Numbered from the stretch's first letter, positions 45,301 through 57,573 are shown. The stretch is DNA of 64,000 bases from Polyangiaceae bacterium (GCA_013214025.1 JABSRN010000153.1:48239-112238); one strand, 5' to 3'. The notes: generated by a model not told the origin, from the letters alone. A program made the numbers and translations.

Positions 45301-46959
45301 ATGCTAGCGAAGCCTTCGCCCACCACGATCCCCATGTCTGACGCCCATACCCAAGAAATCGACCCCCTCATCGGGCAGTTGGTCGCATCCCGCTACCGAG
45401 TCATCAAGCAACTCGGCGAGGGCGGAATGGGTCAAGTGTACCTGGCGGAACACGAGGCCATCGAAAAGAAGATTGCTCTCAAGGTGTTGCGCCCCGAATA
45501 CACCGCCAAGGAAGACATCGTCACTCGCTTCCAACAAGAGGCCATCAGCGCCTCGAGGATCAAACACCCGAACGTGCTCGACGTGTTCGACTTCGGCAAG
45601 CTGGACAACGGCGCCGCCTTTCTGGCCATGGAGTTCCTCAAAGGCAACGACGTTGCTGACGAGCTCATCGAGAAAGGAGCACTACCACCCGAGCGCTGCA
45701 TACATATCCTCACGCAAATCTGTCGTGCCCTCGCGGCGGCTCATGAAGCCGGCGTGGTGCATCGCGACATGAAGCCCGACAATGTCTTCCTGCAACGAAC
45801 CGGCGACGGCGAAGAAATCGTCAAGATCGTCGACTTCGGGATCGCTCAACTCAAGAGCAACGAAGAGCCCGAAACCCCCGGAGGACCGAAGCGTCGTCGT
45901 TTAACAAAAACCGGGATGATCTTCGGAACCCCCGAATACATGGCGCCTGAGCAGGCCGCCGGCAAGAAAGCCGACCTCCGCGTAGATGTCTACGCCTGCG
46001 GCATCATCCTGTACGAGATGCTCACCTGCTGTGTGCCGTTTACGGGTGAGACCTTCATGGCCGTGCTCGCGGCCCATCTGAACGACCCCCCCCCGCCCAT
46101 GGTGCAGATGAAGACAGATCTTCAGATCTCCGCCGAACTGACCGCGGTGGTGGAGCGGGCTCTGGTCAAGAGCCCTGACGAACGATTCCAAAACATGGCC
46201 GAGTTCGCCGCTGCGCTGTTGGACACGCCTGAGGGACTCAATCTGCGGTCTGGGCGAGAGCGTTTCAGTTCCTCCCACAGCATCGTGCCTTCGACCACAA
46301 ACTTCAGCGCGCATTCGGTCACCGCGGCCGTGGACGCGCAGACCATAAGCGGCAGCACTCAGAATATCTCCCGCTCAGACACGCCGCTGGACGCCAGCGG
46401 AACGGTGCCGGGCCAGGCAGGCCCCTCCAAGTCCTTGGTACTAGGATCTCTGGCCGCCGTAGGTCTGGTGGGCAGCGTGGGCAGCTACTTGGTCTACACC
46501 CTCGCTATCGCCGCTCCTGCCGAGGAGGCTACCCCCAGCGGCGAACTGAGCGCCGAGCTAGCGCCAACTCCCAGCGTTGGGCCACCGGTGGTGGCCCCAG
46601 TCAAGGAACCGAAGATCGAACCCGCCCCTACCGTAGCCACCCGCATCAAATTGTCCGTAGAAACGGAGCCCCCAGGCGCGACGCTTTCTAAGAACGGATT
46701 CCAGGTCTGCGACACCACGCCCTGCGAGGTAGAAGCCGATCCCAAGGAGCAGCTGGAACTCGAAGCCAAGCTCGGCAATAAGGTCGGCCACGCCAAGGTC
46801 TTGGCACAAAAAGACCAAACCGTTCGCATCACTTTGGTCGGACCGAAACCCACCAAACGCCCTCGCCCGACTGCGCCTCACCCCACCGCCAAACCGAAGC
46901 AAACCGCCATGTGCGAAGTGGATGTCGGCGGCTTGAAAATCCTGCGCCCCTGCCAATAG
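45301..46959 (+). CDS. Membrane Ser/Thr protein kinase (PknB-like) with C-terminal PEGA-like domain
   Basis: A 552-residue Hanks-type kinase (ATG 45301; ATG 45334 also possible). Kinase motifs are complete: GEGGMGQVYLAEH glycine loop, KKIALKVL lysine, VVHRDMKPDNVFL catalytic loop, VDFGIAQL, and GTPEYMAPEQ activation end. A Ser/Thr-rich juxtamembrane stretch follows, then one transmembrane helix (about 380-405), a Pro-rich linker and an extracytoplasmic PEGA-like domain (SVETEPPGATLSKNG, CDTTPCEVE). Such kinases are abundant in myxobacteria and probably sense the envelope; the ligand and targets are unknown. Confidence 0.94.
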   Translation: MLAKPSPTTIPMSDAHTQEIDPLIGQLVASRYRVIKQLGEGGMGQVYLAEHEAIEKKIALKVLRPEYTAKEDIVTRFQQEAISASRIKHPNVLDVFDFGKLDNGAAFLAMEFLKGNDVADELIEKGALPPERCIHILTQICRALAAAHEAGVVHRDMKPDNVFLQRTGDGEEIVKIVDFGIAQLKSNEEPETPGGPKRRRLTKTGMIFGTPEYMAPEQAAGKKADLRVDVYACGIILYEMLTCCVPFTGETFMAVLAAHLNDPPPPMVQMKTDLQISAELTAVVERALVKSPDERFQNMAEFAAALLDTPEGLNLRSGRERFSSSHSIVPSTTNFSAHSVTAAVDAQTISGSTQNISRSDTPLDASGTVPGQAGPSKSLVLGSLAAVGLVGSVGSYLVYTLAIAAPAEEATPSGELSAELAPTPSVGPPVVAPVKEPKIEPAPTVATRIKLSVETEPPGATLSKNGFQVCDTTPCEVEADPKEQLELEAKLGNKVGHAKVLAQKDQTVRITLVGPKPTKRPRPTAPHPTAKPKQTAMCEVDVGGLKILRPCQ

Positions 46960-47178
46960 GCCAAACGCCGCGACGCCCAGAAGTCATCGGCTGATGCATG
47001 CATGGGCTCACCTGCGCAAGCGCTCGTGGACTGGAACGGCTCAACAGCTTGAGTGGGTCTTGAAGCGCTCCCACGACTAGTATTCACCCCAGCGATCGAG
47101 GCGGTGCGCCTTGCCACCACGGTGGGGGTAGACTTAACTCGGCCGGCGCTGAGCAAAGCGCGTGGGAGGAACGATCAA

Positions 47179-48789
47179 GTGGCGGATGAGGTGAACCAGC
47201 AGGCGGGCGAATCGTGGGGTAGCCGAATCGGCGTCATCCTGGCGGTGGCGGGCTCTGCCGTCGGCCTTGGCAACTTTTTACGGTTCCCCGGACAAGCCGC
47301 GCAAAACGGTGGCGGGGCATTCATGGTGCCTTACTTCATCGCTTTCTTGCTGTTGGGTATTCCCATCTGCTGGACAGAATGGACGGTGGGGCGAAAGGGC
47401 GGCGGAATGGGCTTTCACAGTAGCCCAGCCATCTTCGGTGCCCTTGGCAAACGGAAGGGGTGGCGTTACGCCGGTGTGCTCGGCGTACTGATCCCTATCG
47501 TGATCTACATGTATTACGTGGTGATCGAAGCTTGGTGTCTACGCTACGCCATCGCCTACATCACTGGCAGCGTGGATCTCGGTCAACATCCCGGGCAGTA
47601 CGCCGCCCGCAGCTCCGACTTTTTCGGGGAGACGGTGGGCATCGGCCACGACGGATTCTTCGGTGCCGACGGTTCCTTGGACTCCACCTTCCTCATTTGG
47701 ATCTTCGTATTTTGCCTCAACTTCGCGCTCATCTACCGAGGCCTCACTGCCGGCATTGAGACCTTCTGCAAGTTCGCCATGCCAGTGATGGCACTGTGTG
47801 CGCTGATTGTTCTCGTCCGTGTGCTCACCCTCGGCACCCCCAACCCTGAACTGCCGGACCAAAACGTCATGAACGGATTAGGTTTCATGTGGAACCCCAA
47901 GGTCCCCGAGGGTGGCGTGTCGTGGATGGAGAGCTTGGTCGATCCGGGTGTCTGGATGGCGGCGGCAGGGCAAATATTTTTCAGCCTGAGCGTCGGCTTC
48001 GGCGTCATCGTCAACTACGCCAGCTACCTAAAGAAAAGCGACGACGTCGTCCTCTCAGGTCTCACCGCAACCAGCACCAACGCCTTCTTTGAGGTCTGCC
48101 TCGGCGGCATGATCACAATTCCCGCAGCGTTCATCTTCCTCGGCGCAGCCGGCGCCACCGGAGGCACTTTTGGATTGGGCTTCAACGCCCTTCCCGTCGT
48201 GTTCGTCTATATGCCCGGCGGCAATTTTTTCGGCTTCGTCTGGTTCTTCATGCTGTTCCTCGCGGCCGTGACCAGCTCGCTGTCCATGCTCCAGCCGGGC
48301 ATCGCCTTCATGGAAGAAAGCCTGAATATCGACCATAAGAAGTCCGTTCTCGGTCTGGGCGGCATCACCCTGCTCGGCTCGCTATTTGTCATCTACTTCA
48401 GCAAGAATCTGGCGGCACTAGACACCCTGGACTTCTGGGTTGGCACTGCCGGCATTTACGTCTTGGCCACCATTCAAGTATTGCTCTTCGGCTGGGTGAT
48501 CGGGGTCGACGAGGGCGTAGCGGAAGCCGAAAAGGGCGCGGAGCTGAAGCTGCCCAAGCTGTTCCCGTTCATCATCAAGTACGTCTCGCCCGCGTACCTG
48601 CTGATCATCTTCGCCGCGTGGTGTGTCGAAAAGCTTCCGGACTATGTAGCTAGCTTGGCGAAGGGCGGGGTGCCGCTGTACAGCGTTGCGCTCGTGGGGG
48701 TCGTGATGCTCGCCTTCGTCGTGTTTGTGAACATCGCCACGCGTCGTTGGGACGCCGTTGAAAACAAAAATGATCAGGAGGCATCATGA
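47179..48789 (+). CDS. Sodium-dependent neurotransmitter-type (NSS/SLC6) symporter
   Basis: A 536-residue Na+-coupled amino-acid-type transporter with about twelve transmembrane helices. TM1 carries the family signature AGSAVGLGNFLRFPGQAAQNGGGAF, the unwound Na+/substrate site. GTG 47179 is chosen over 47053 because GGGAGGA lies 8 bases upstream and the family N-terminus begins there. The 3' end overlaps the ATG of a 34-codon membrane microprotein (ATGA), the arrangement of MetP/MetS-type two-component NSS transporters, which suggests a hydrophobic amino acid such as methionine or alanine as substrate (inference). Confidence 0.94.
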   Translation: MADEVNQQAGESWGSRIGVILAVAGSAVGLGNFLRFPGQAAQNGGGAFMVPYFIAFLLLGIPICWTEWTVGRKGGGMGFHSSPAIFGALGKRKGWRYAGVLGVLIPIVIYMYYVVIEAWCLRYAIAYITGSVDLGQHPGQYAARSSDFFGETVGIGHDGFFGADGSLDSTFLIWIFVFCLNFALIYRGLTAGIETFCKFAMPVMALCALIVLVRVLTLGTPNPELPDQNVMNGLGFMWNPKVPEGGVSWMESLVDPGVWMAAAGQIFFSLSVGFGVIVNYASYLKKSDDVVLSGLTATSTNAFFEVCLGGMITIPAAFIFLGAAGATGGTFGLGFNALPVVFVYMPGGNFFGFVWFFMLFLAAVTSSLSMLQPGIAFMEESLNIDHKKSVLGLGGITLLGSLFVIYFSKNLAALDTLDFWVGTAGIYVLATIQVLLFGWVIGVDEGVAEAEKGAELKLPKLFPFIIKYVSPAYLLIIFAAWCVEKLPDYVASLAKGGVPLYSVALVGVVMLAFVVFVNIATRRWDAVENKNDQEAS

Positions 48790-48890
48790 CAACCGCTGGT
48801 TGGATTTTCATGCTCGGTTCAGTCACCACGGTGCTGAGCCTCTTCGTGTTTTGCTTTGGTCGAGTGCTGCGGGGGCCCAAGGACAAGTGA
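48786..48890 (+). CDS. MetS-like small subunit of NSS transporter
   Basis: A 34-residue protein, easily missed for its size. It begins MTTAGWIFMLGSVTTVLSLF, forms a single transmembrane helix and ends in a short basic tail (GRVLRGPKDK). Start ATG overlaps the transporter stop (ATGA) and has AGGAGG at the right distance, so translation is strongly supported. MetS family small subunits are known to be required by the partner transporter for full activity. Confidence 0.85.
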   Translation: MTTAGWIFMLGSVTTVLSLFVFCFGRVLRGPKDK

Positions 48891-48901
48891 GCGCTACCGT
48901 C

Positions 48902-49303
48902 CTAGAACTCGGCCGCTTCCAATCGTCGAGCGATTTCGTCTCGCACGTCCCGGAAGCTCTGAAGCTGAGCCTCCTGGCTTCCGCTGGCTCCAGCAGGATC
49001 CGGCAAGGGCCAATGCCAGCGCTCGGCTTGGCCCAAGAATACCGGGCACACCTCTTCGGCGCATAGCGTGATGACCAGACTCACCGACTCTGGCGCGATG
49101 CTCTGAACCGATTTTGAGCGATGGGCTGACAGATCAATGCCCAGCTCCGCCATGGCTTCGATGGCCAGAGGATTGACCGAACTCGGCTCCGAACCGGCGC
49201 TCTGGACGCTTTCCGCGCCGAAACGCCGCGCCGCGAGACCGTGAGCCATTTGGCTGCGCGCGGAATTGGCAACACACAAAAACAGAATGGATAGCATGAG
49301 CAC
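48902..49303 (-). CDS. arsC: Arsenate reductase / low-molecular-weight phosphatase family
   Basis: A 133-residue thioredoxin-coupled ArsC-type protein on the LMW tyrosine phosphatase fold. The P-loop CX5R is C10-R16 (CVANSARSQ). The ArsC-typical redox region [11 protein letters not shown] supplies two further cysteines, and HWPLPDPA holds the general acid Asp. The intact three-cysteine set favours arsenate reduction over phosphatase activity. There is no ars operon around it. It converges on the MetS gene. Confidence 0.9.
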   Translation of the reverse strand: MLMLSILFLCVANSARSQMAHGLAARRFGAESVQSAGSEPSSVNPLAIEAMAELGIDLSAHRSKSVQSIAPESVSLVITLCAEEVCPVFLGQAERWHWPLPDPAGASGSQEAQLQSFRDVRDEIARRLEAAEF

Positions 49304-49452
49304 CTTGTAGCAGTCTCAGCGCCACCAGACAGCCAGGCTAACGAGTCGAGCCGGATCCCCTAAACGCGAGAACCGGGGCTAGGTCGCCACGGGGACCCAC
49401 AATTCGACCTCAGGAGCCCACTGGGTAGCGGGCTGCGTGCACTGGACAGCAG

Positions 49453-50127
49453 TTAGGCCGCAAGCATCCCGAACGCCGCCACGCCGTATTTCCGCAGGTC
49501 ATCGCGGATCTCGTGAATATCGACATCCACCAAGAGCGCCGCCAGCAACGCGCTCCCCCAGGCATCAAGAGTCATCGGGCGACAGGAGCCGAAGTCTTCA
49601 CTCTCTCCCCGGAGCACGCGCCGCCACGCCTCCGCCTCCGCGCAAAAACTGGGGGCCAGCACCAGGCGGCTGCCGACACACATGCCGATACCCGCTTGGT
49701 CCAGAGCCCAGAGCTGGGCTTCGTTGAACACGTCAGCCCCCACGAGATGTCCCGCCAGCATCTCCTGCAAGGCGACTGCCAGCTCGCGATTGCGGGCCTG
49801 CATCACCACATGCACCATGGCTGCGACGAATTCTTCGTAGTCACCGCACCCGGCATCCTCGGCTTGTTTGACGCGAATGTGGGAATCGAAGACTTCCCGA
49901 GCCGGGGTCGCCCACTCCGGGCCGTAGCAGTCTTGGGAGTGTACATTCACCAGATCCATCACGCCCTCCAAAGACGGCGGCGGGGGAATGGTGAAGCAAA
50001 ATTCGGCCGCGTCAAAAGCCTCATCGAAAGGCCGCGTCTCGCTTACATCCGTGGGCAAGTCATAGGCGTCATCGAACTCAAAGAGTTCGCTCACGTCCGT
50101 TGAACGTTCGTCACATGCCAGCTGCAT
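49453..50127 (-). CDS. Hypothetical acidic protein
   Basis: A 224-residue soluble protein. ATG 50127 is preferred: GGGAGAAAACGC lies just upstream, and the longer frame to 50421 is not protein-like. The N-terminal 60 residues are acidic and probably disordered (STDVSELFEFDDAYDLPTD). The rest is predicted largely helical, with several Cys (DAGCGDYEEF, GIGMCVGSRL, SFCAEAEAW) and ends WGSALLAALLVDVDIHEIRDDLRKYG. No family recognised. Confidence 0.65.
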   Translation of the reverse strand: MQLACDERSTDVSELFEFDDAYDLPTDVSETRPFDEAFDAAEFCFTIPPPPSLEGVMDLVNVHSQDCYGPEWATPAREVFDSHIRVKQAEDAGCGDYEEFVAAMVHVVMQARNRELAVALQEMLAGHLVGADVFNEAQLWALDQAGIGMCVGSRLVLAPSFCAEAEAWRRVLRGESEDFGSCRPMTLDAWGSALLAALLVDVDIHEIRDDLRKYGVAAFGMLAA

Positions 50128-50591
50128 CTGCGTTTTCTCCCGCTTTCTCCTGGGCACACGGCGAGGAACGATCCCCAACTCCGCTGCCCACACGCCGAAC
50201 CCCGTAAGCCGCGCCGGCTTGGGAATCATGACTTCTAGATCGCTCCGCGATCCCCCGCACCGAGTCTCCTTGTCAGATAGACACCCACCCCCCAACACAC
50301 CGCCAGCCCTTGCTTGCATTAGGGGCAGTCGCACCCCTTCCGCTGTATCGGTGCGCAAACACTCGGTACCGCTCGGGGTAGTGGGGGCAGATCGCTTTGC
50401 CTTCAAGAATTCCTCACTCAAGGCGATATGACGCCAGCCGGTGCAGGGACAACTTCACGGCAAAACTTTCGTCCGTTGCGATCCATGCCGGGGCCGTTCA
50501 GGCGCCATCGCCGACCACAGCCTGCGCTCAGGCCCCGCCGAGCAGGACGTTTGCCAATCACCGCACCCCTCGTCACCGCTATACTGCCGCC
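50128..50591. other. Divergent intergenic region
   Basis: Sits between the hypothetical protein (minus) and a lipoprotein gene (plus). No RNA gene, repeat or strong promoter element could be recognised. Open frames present here are extensions of the flanking genes without protein-like composition. Confidence 0.4.
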
Positions 50592-52600
<2,009 letters not shown>

Positions 52601-52610
52601 GGCAGTCCCC

Positions 52611-55007
52611 CTATTTGCGGCGGCGGGCGGCCGGCCCAGCCTTCGAGATCTTGCTCTTCTTAGTCGTATTCTTTTTGCCGGTTCGGCTTTTAGACGCGGT
52701 TGGCGAACTACCCCGAGCGACTGTCGAACGACTGCTGCCGCCAGAGACACGACTGAGACTGGCTTTGCCGAGGGCGGGACGCCGCGTGGACTTGCCCGCT
52801 ACAGTCTTGCGGCCCCGACGCGGAGCACTGATGGCCGGCAAGACGGGTTTAGCCACTTCATCCGTGGAGTGCACCACGCGTCTCGCATACACAGTCCGAC
52901 GCAGCACCGCCACATCCTCAATCTCCACCGTCACTCGATCGCCGAGGCTGATGGAATCTCCGCTGCGGGTACCCACCACGCTGAACTCGTCGTCCGACAG
53001 CTCGTAGCGGTCGGGTCCCATGGATTCGAAACGAACGAATACATCAACGAAGGGGTCGTCGAGCACGACGAACATACCGCCACCCACAAGCGCTGTGACC
53101 ACGCCTTCGCAGAATTCACCGATGCGATCTCTCATGAGCAAGGCGCGATAGAGATCCATCACTTCCCGCTCCACTTGCATGGCCGCCCGCTCGCGAGTGC
53201 TTGCCTGGGTGGCCGCCGCTCGCAGACGTTCCACAGCGGATGCCGAAGTGTCGGGCTTCTCGCCGCGCAGCAAGCGTTTGATCGCCCGGTGCACAATCAG
53301 ATCCGGGTAACGCCGGATGGGCGACGTGAAATGCAGATAAGCATCGCTGGCCAAGCCGAAGTGCCCAATGTTGGCAATCTCGTAGGCCGCCTGATTCATG
53401 GATCGCAGCAGCATCATCTCGAGTACAAAGCGGCCCTTGTGGTCCTCGATCTCTTTGAGCCAGCGGCTGAGCCCCAAAGGATCGCTCATCTCGTCGAGAT
53501 CAAAGGGCGCACTCAAGATATGAGCGATCTCCCCCAGGCGTTCGAGCTTTTCTTCCTTGGGTTTGCCATGCACGCGGTAAATGGCCGGGCAGCGTTTCTT
53601 GCTCATCCATTGAGCCACCAACTCGTTGGCGAGAATCATCAGCTCTTCTACGATTTCGTAGGTTCGTTTGACTCCGGGATCTTCAGCTCGGCGCTTCACG
53701 TCTAGGGCGGCCCCGGTCTTCTCGTCCAACACCAACTGCGGCTCCGGCAGATCGAACCCCAGCGCGCCTCGTGCGAATCGTGAGCGGCGAAGCTTACGGC
53801 TGACGTCGTCGAGTACCTTAAGCTCCTTCTTGAATCGCTCCGCCAAACGGCTCGGTCGTGGTTTGTCACTGAAGCCGAGGGCCCGAGCGACGCCGCCGTA
53901 GCTGACCATGGCTGCTGCCACCATCAGTCCTTCTACGACCTCGAAGCGCTTGACCTTGCCCTTCTTGTCGAGATCCGCAACCACCGCCATGCAGTAACGC
54001 TCCGTATCCGGGAGCAGCGAGCAGAGATCAGCCGCGAGGGCACCCGGCAACATGGGGATGGCTCGATCCGGCAGGTAGATCGTGCAGCCTCGGGACAGTG
54101 CCTCTTGATCCAGGGCCGTGCCAGCCTGCACATACTCGCTCACGTCGGCAATGGCGATCCACACCCGAAAACCATCGGCGAGTTTCTCGGCATACACGGC
54201 GTCGTCGTGATCCCGGGCATCCACAGGATCGATAGTGAGAAACGGCACCTCCCGAAGATCTTTCCGTTTACCCAGCGGCAACTTCGCCAACTTCGCGGCC
54301 ATGGCTTCGGCTTCTCGCAACGCTTCGGGCGGGTGCTCCTCTTCGATTTGTTCTCGAACGAGGATCTTCGCGACCTCGGCATTCGCGTCGCCAGGCCGGC
54401 CGAGCACTGCGACCACTTCGCCCTCGGCGTTCTCATCGGCAGTCTCAGGAAAACGCGTGATACTCACCACAGCGGCGTCCCCATCGTTGCCTCCCACCCC
54501 GGCGATCACCGTGATGGGGCCGCGAACCCGAGCGTCATCGGGCTCCAACCAAGCGCTCTTGCGGCGCTTACAGAGCACGCCGGCGACCCGGGGACTACGG
54601 CGCTCGACAATTTCCGCGATGCTGCCCTCCGCTCCCCGCGCGCTCCGAGAAGAGATGCTGACAGACACCAGATCGCCGTGAAACGCGGCTCCAATGGCGT
54701 GCGCCGGAATGTACACGTCTTCATGCCCAACCGCCGTGACGAAGCCGAAACCGCGGGGATTGACGCCCAATCGACCTTCCCACAGCTCTGTGCTCTGTCC
54801 CCGCGGCTTCTTAGCGACCCGGTACCGGTGCCCCCCAGAGGTCTGCAAGGTGCCGTCAGCACAAAGCTGGTCCAACAGCTCAATCAAGCGGTCAAAAGAC
54901 TCCGCTGGGACCTGGCATCGGCTACGGATCTCTCGGGGATTCATCCCGCGTTTTTGCCCTTTGAAGCAGGCAACGATCTCAGCGCGGGTCGGCAATGGTT
55001 TAGACAT
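52611..55007 (-). CDS. rnr: Ribonuclease R
   Basis: A 798-residue processive 3'-5' exoribonuclease of the RNB family. N-terminal winged-helix and cold-shock domains (to about 210) are followed by the RNB catalytic domain with DPVDARDHDDAVY metal ligands and the SPIRRYPDLIVHRAI motif, an S1 domain (about 640-720), and a Lys/Arg/Ser-rich tail of about 75 residues. The basic tail is typical of RNase R and helps unwind structured RNA. Divergent from the VKOR-DsbA gene. Confidence 0.96.
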   Translation of the reverse strand: MSKPLPTRAEIVACFKGQKRGMNPREIRSRCQVPAESFDRLIELLDQLCADGTLQTSGGHRYRVAKKPRGQSTELWEGRLGVNPRGFGFVTAVGHEDVYIPAHAIGAAFHGDLVSVSISSRSARGAEGSIAEIVERRSPRVAGVLCKRRKSAWLEPDDARVRGPITVIAGVGGNDGDAAVVSITRFPETADENAEGEVVAVLGRPGDANAEVAKILVREQIEEEHPPEALREAEAMAAKLAKLPLGKRKDLREVPFLTIDPVDARDHDDAVYAEKLADGFRVWIAIADVSEYVQAGTALDQEALSRGCTIYLPDRAIPMLPGALAADLCSLLPDTERYCMAVVADLDKKGKVKRFEVVEGLMVAAAMVSYGGVARALGFSDKPRPSRLAERFKKELKVLDDVSRKLRRSRFARGALGFDLPEPQLVLDEKTGAALDVKRRAEDPGVKRTYEIVEELMILANELVAQWMSKKRCPAIYRVHGKPKEEKLERLGEIAHILSAPFDLDEMSDPLGLSRWLKEIEDHKGRFVLEMMLLRSMNQAAYEIANIGHFGLASDAYLHFTSPIRRYPDLIVHRAIKRLLRGEKPDTSASAVERLRAAATQASTRERAAMQVEREVMDLYRALLMRDRIGEFCEGVVTALVGGGMFVVLDDPFVDVFVRFESMGPDRYELSDDEFSVVGTRSGDSISLGDRVTVEIEDVAVLRRTVYARRVVHSTDEVAKPVLPAISAPRRGRKTVAGKSTRRPALGKASLSRVSGGSSRSTVARGSSPTASKSRTGKKNTTKKSKISKAGPAARRRK

Positions 55008-55154
55008 CTGAGCGGGTCATAGCGCATCTGCCGGACAACCGCTCATCGTGCCCCCACGCTCGTGCCGATCGCGCTGGGGTCGGCGAATGCGACAGGTGAC
55101 CAATTCCCCCACAAATAGTGGTGAACCCAGGGCCAGGAGAGCTAGATTAGGCAC

Positions 55155-56321
55155 ATGCGCTCGTCCCAATGGCTCGCTCTCGGCCGCGCTCTGACGCTGG
55201 TGGCTATTTGTGCCAGCGCAGCGTTGGCAGTCCACTACAACGCCCCGTCCGGAGGCGCCTTCTGCGGTCTCGACGGCGGCTGCGAAAGCGTCCGGGGTGC
55301 CGCCTACCAGCTGCTGGGCCCTCAAGTTCGCTATATCCCCGCCTTTGGCATCGTGGCCTACGCCGGGCTGCTCGGCCTGTCCTTCGTGACCAAAACGGGC
55401 TTTCGTCATTCGGCCATGCTCGGGGGCACCATCGGACTGGGCCTACTGATGGCTCAATTACGAATCGGGGCCTTCTGCTACCTCTGCGCCATTGTTGACA
55501 CCGCAGCCATCCTGCTCGCCGCTAGCGCTGTGGCCCTCCGCCGCGCCGAGAATGCCGAGTCAGCTGGCCCGAGCGCTGCGACGGATGCTGACAGGGCGGC
55601 GTCCCAAGCCCCCAGCAAAGTCACCGCCACGGATTACCTCGCCTCCTGGGGCTGGGCGGGTCTGGCCCTCATCGCTTTCGCCACACCCTTCGTATGGTCT
55701 GAGCATAAACCGGCGCCCCCGGTGCCAGCCGCCATCCAGGCGCTGTATCAGCCCGGCAAGATCAACGTGATCGAGTTCGCAGACTTTCAGTGCCCCCATT
55801 GTCGACGCTTTCATTCTGTCCTCAAGACGGTGATTGCCGACTACAGAGACAAGGTACATTTCGAGCGCCGCCACATGCCGCTAAGCATGCACGATCTGGC
55901 GCGACCCGCTGCGAGGGCCGCCGTCTGCGCCGCCAAGTTCGGCAAAAAAGAAGAAGCCGCTGACTGGTTATTCAAGAATGAGCTAGAGGTCGACTCTCCC
56001 CGGAAGCTGGGCAGGGCGATGAAATTTCCGAGTCTACCCTATCTGGCGTGCCTGGAGGCTCCGGAGACCGACCAGATCATCGATGCCGATATGGCGCTGA
56101 TCAAGAGCATCGGCTTTGTCGGGCTGCCCACCACCTACATCGGCGGCAAACGGTTCATCGGCGGCCGTCCGGAAGTGGAACTCCGAGCCGCCTTCGAAAA
56201 ATCCAAACACGGCAACGACACCAGCGGCATCCCAGCGCCCGCCTTCGTCGTGTTCGCCTTGGCCGCTGCTTTCGGCGTCGGAGCTTTCAGCTGGCAACGC
56301 AACACGCGACCACTGTCCTGA
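55155..56321 (+). CDS. VKOR-DsbA fusion (disulfide bond formation)
   Basis: A 388-residue fusion of a vitamin K epoxide reductase-like membrane domain with a thioredoxin-like oxidase. About four or five helices in the first 190 residues carry the loop cysteines (FCGLDGGC) and the active-site CYLC at 108-111. After a Trp-containing helix, a DsbA-like domain follows with CPHC at 213-216 and the cis-Pro region GLPTTYIGG. A C-terminal helix (FVVFALAAAFGVGAFSW) may anchor the end. It should oxidise periplasmic cysteines using quinone, combining the jobs of DsbB and DsbA. Confidence 0.93.
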   Translation: MRSSQWLALGRALTLVAICASAALAVHYNAPSGGAFCGLDGGCESVRGAAYQLLGPQVRYIPAFGIVAYAGLLGLSFVTKTGFRHSAMLGGTIGLGLLMAQLRIGAFCYLCAIVDTAAILLAASAVALRRAENAESAGPSAATDADRAASQAPSKVTATDYLASWGWAGLALIAFATPFVWSEHKPAPPVPAAIQALYQPGKINVIEFADFQCPHCRRFHSVLKTVIADYRDKVHFERRHMPLSMHDLARPAARAAVCAAKFGKKEEAADWLFKNELEVDSPRKLGRAMKFPSLPYLACLEAPETDQIIDADMALIKSIGFVGLPTTYIGGKRFIGGRPEVELRAAFEKSKHGNDTSGIPAPAFVVFALAAAFGVGAFSWQRNTRPLS

Positions 56322-56399
56322 AAGCGCCAAGCTTTTCACAGCATCTAGTAGCCATCCGCCAGCACCTCGCCCCGCCAGCACTGCGTGCTACGCTACTAG

Positions 56400-57566
56400 A
56401 TGTCCACTTCCAGCTCCTCGCCGTCCATTCCCTATGAAGTCTTTCGTAAGCTCCCCAAGACCGATCTGCACGTCCACCTAGACGGCTCCCTGCGCCTAGA
56501 GACCATCGCGGCTCTCGCCCAACACCACCGCATCGAGCTACCCGCTGAAGATCCGGCAGGGCTCCGCGAGGCTATCGGTTGCGGCAATCAGTTTGGCTCC
56601 CTGGTCGAGTATTTGCGCGGCTTCGCCATCACCCTAAAAGTGATGCAAAACGAAGAGTCCCTAGAAAGGGTCGCCTTCGAGCTCGCCGAGGACGCCCATC
56701 GCGAGAACGTTCGGTACATGGAGGTGCGCTATTCGCCCATGTTGCACACGGACTCGGGACTGAAACTCACGGCGGTTGTCGAAGCCGTGCTCGAAGGCTT
56801 GCGCCGAGCCGATCGCGACTACGGCATCGTCTCGAACGTAATCCTCTGCGGTATTCGCAATATCTCTACCGAGTCCTCGTACCAGATGGCAGAGCTTGCC
56901 GTCGCCTACAAGAACCGCGGGGTCGTCGGCTTTGATCTGGCCGGCGCCGAGGCTCAATACCCTGCGAAAGATCACAGGGATGCCTTCCGCTTGGTTCGCG
57001 CCAACAACATCAATTGCACCATCCACGCCGGTGAAGCCTACGGACCTGAATCGATTCACCAGGCCATCCATGTCTGTGGGGCCCATCGCATCGGACACGG
57101 TTGCCGCCTTCGCGAGAACGGCGACCTGCTGCACTACGTCAACGACCAACGCATCCCCCTGGAATGCTGTCCATCCAGCAACGTACAAACCGGCGCCGCT
57201 CCGGGCCTGGCCAATCACCCCCTCAAGCTGTACTTCGATCTGGGCTTGCGCGTGACCATCAACACCGACAACCGATTGATCACCGATACCTCCGTATCCA
57301 AGGAACTGTATCTCGCCCACACGGCGATGGGCATGAGCTTCCGGGACATCAAGCGCATCGTCCTGAGCGGTTTCAAGAGTGGCTTTTTGCCGTTCCATGA
57401 AAAGCAAGCGCTGCTACGTCAGATCTCCAAAGAGCTTCGTGCCTTCGATCACGCGCCACCGTCCGATATCAACGCCAGCGCGCCCTCCAGTCACTCTCCC
57501 CGCTCGGAGGCCTGGGAAGAAGACAAAAACACCGACAACAAACCGCAGAGCCAGCCCCCACACTGA
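56400..57566 (+). CDS. add: Adenosine deaminase
   Basis: Deaminates adenosine to inosine in purine salvage. The 388-residue protein has the zinc ligands H24 and H26 (TDLHVHLDGSL), the catalytic HAGEA, GHRIGHG-type AHRIGHGC, and the late zinc-ligand region INTDNRLI. A hydrophilic tail of about 40 residues extends beyond the usual fold. Separated from the upstream VKOR-DsbA gene by 78 bases. It could be an aminofutalosine or adenine deaminase relative, but overall pattern favours adenosine. Confidence 0.88.
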   Translation: MSTSSSSPSIPYEVFRKLPKTDLHVHLDGSLRLETIAALAQHHRIELPAEDPAGLREAIGCGNQFGSLVEYLRGFAITLKVMQNEESLERVAFELAEDAHRENVRYMEVRYSPMLHTDSGLKLTAVVEAVLEGLRRADRDYGIVSNVILCGIRNISTESSYQMAELAVAYKNRGVVGFDLAGAEAQYPAKDHRDAFRLVRANNINCTIHAGEAYGPESIHQAIHVCGAHRIGHGCRLRENGDLLHYVNDQRIPLECCPSSNVQTGAAPGLANHPLKLYFDLGLRVTINTDNRLITDTSVSKELYLAHTAMGMSFRDIKRIVLSGFKSGFLPFHEKQALLRQISKELRAFDHAPPSDINASAPSSHSPRSEAWEEDKNTDNKPQSQPPH

Positions 57567-57573
57567 GCCCTCA

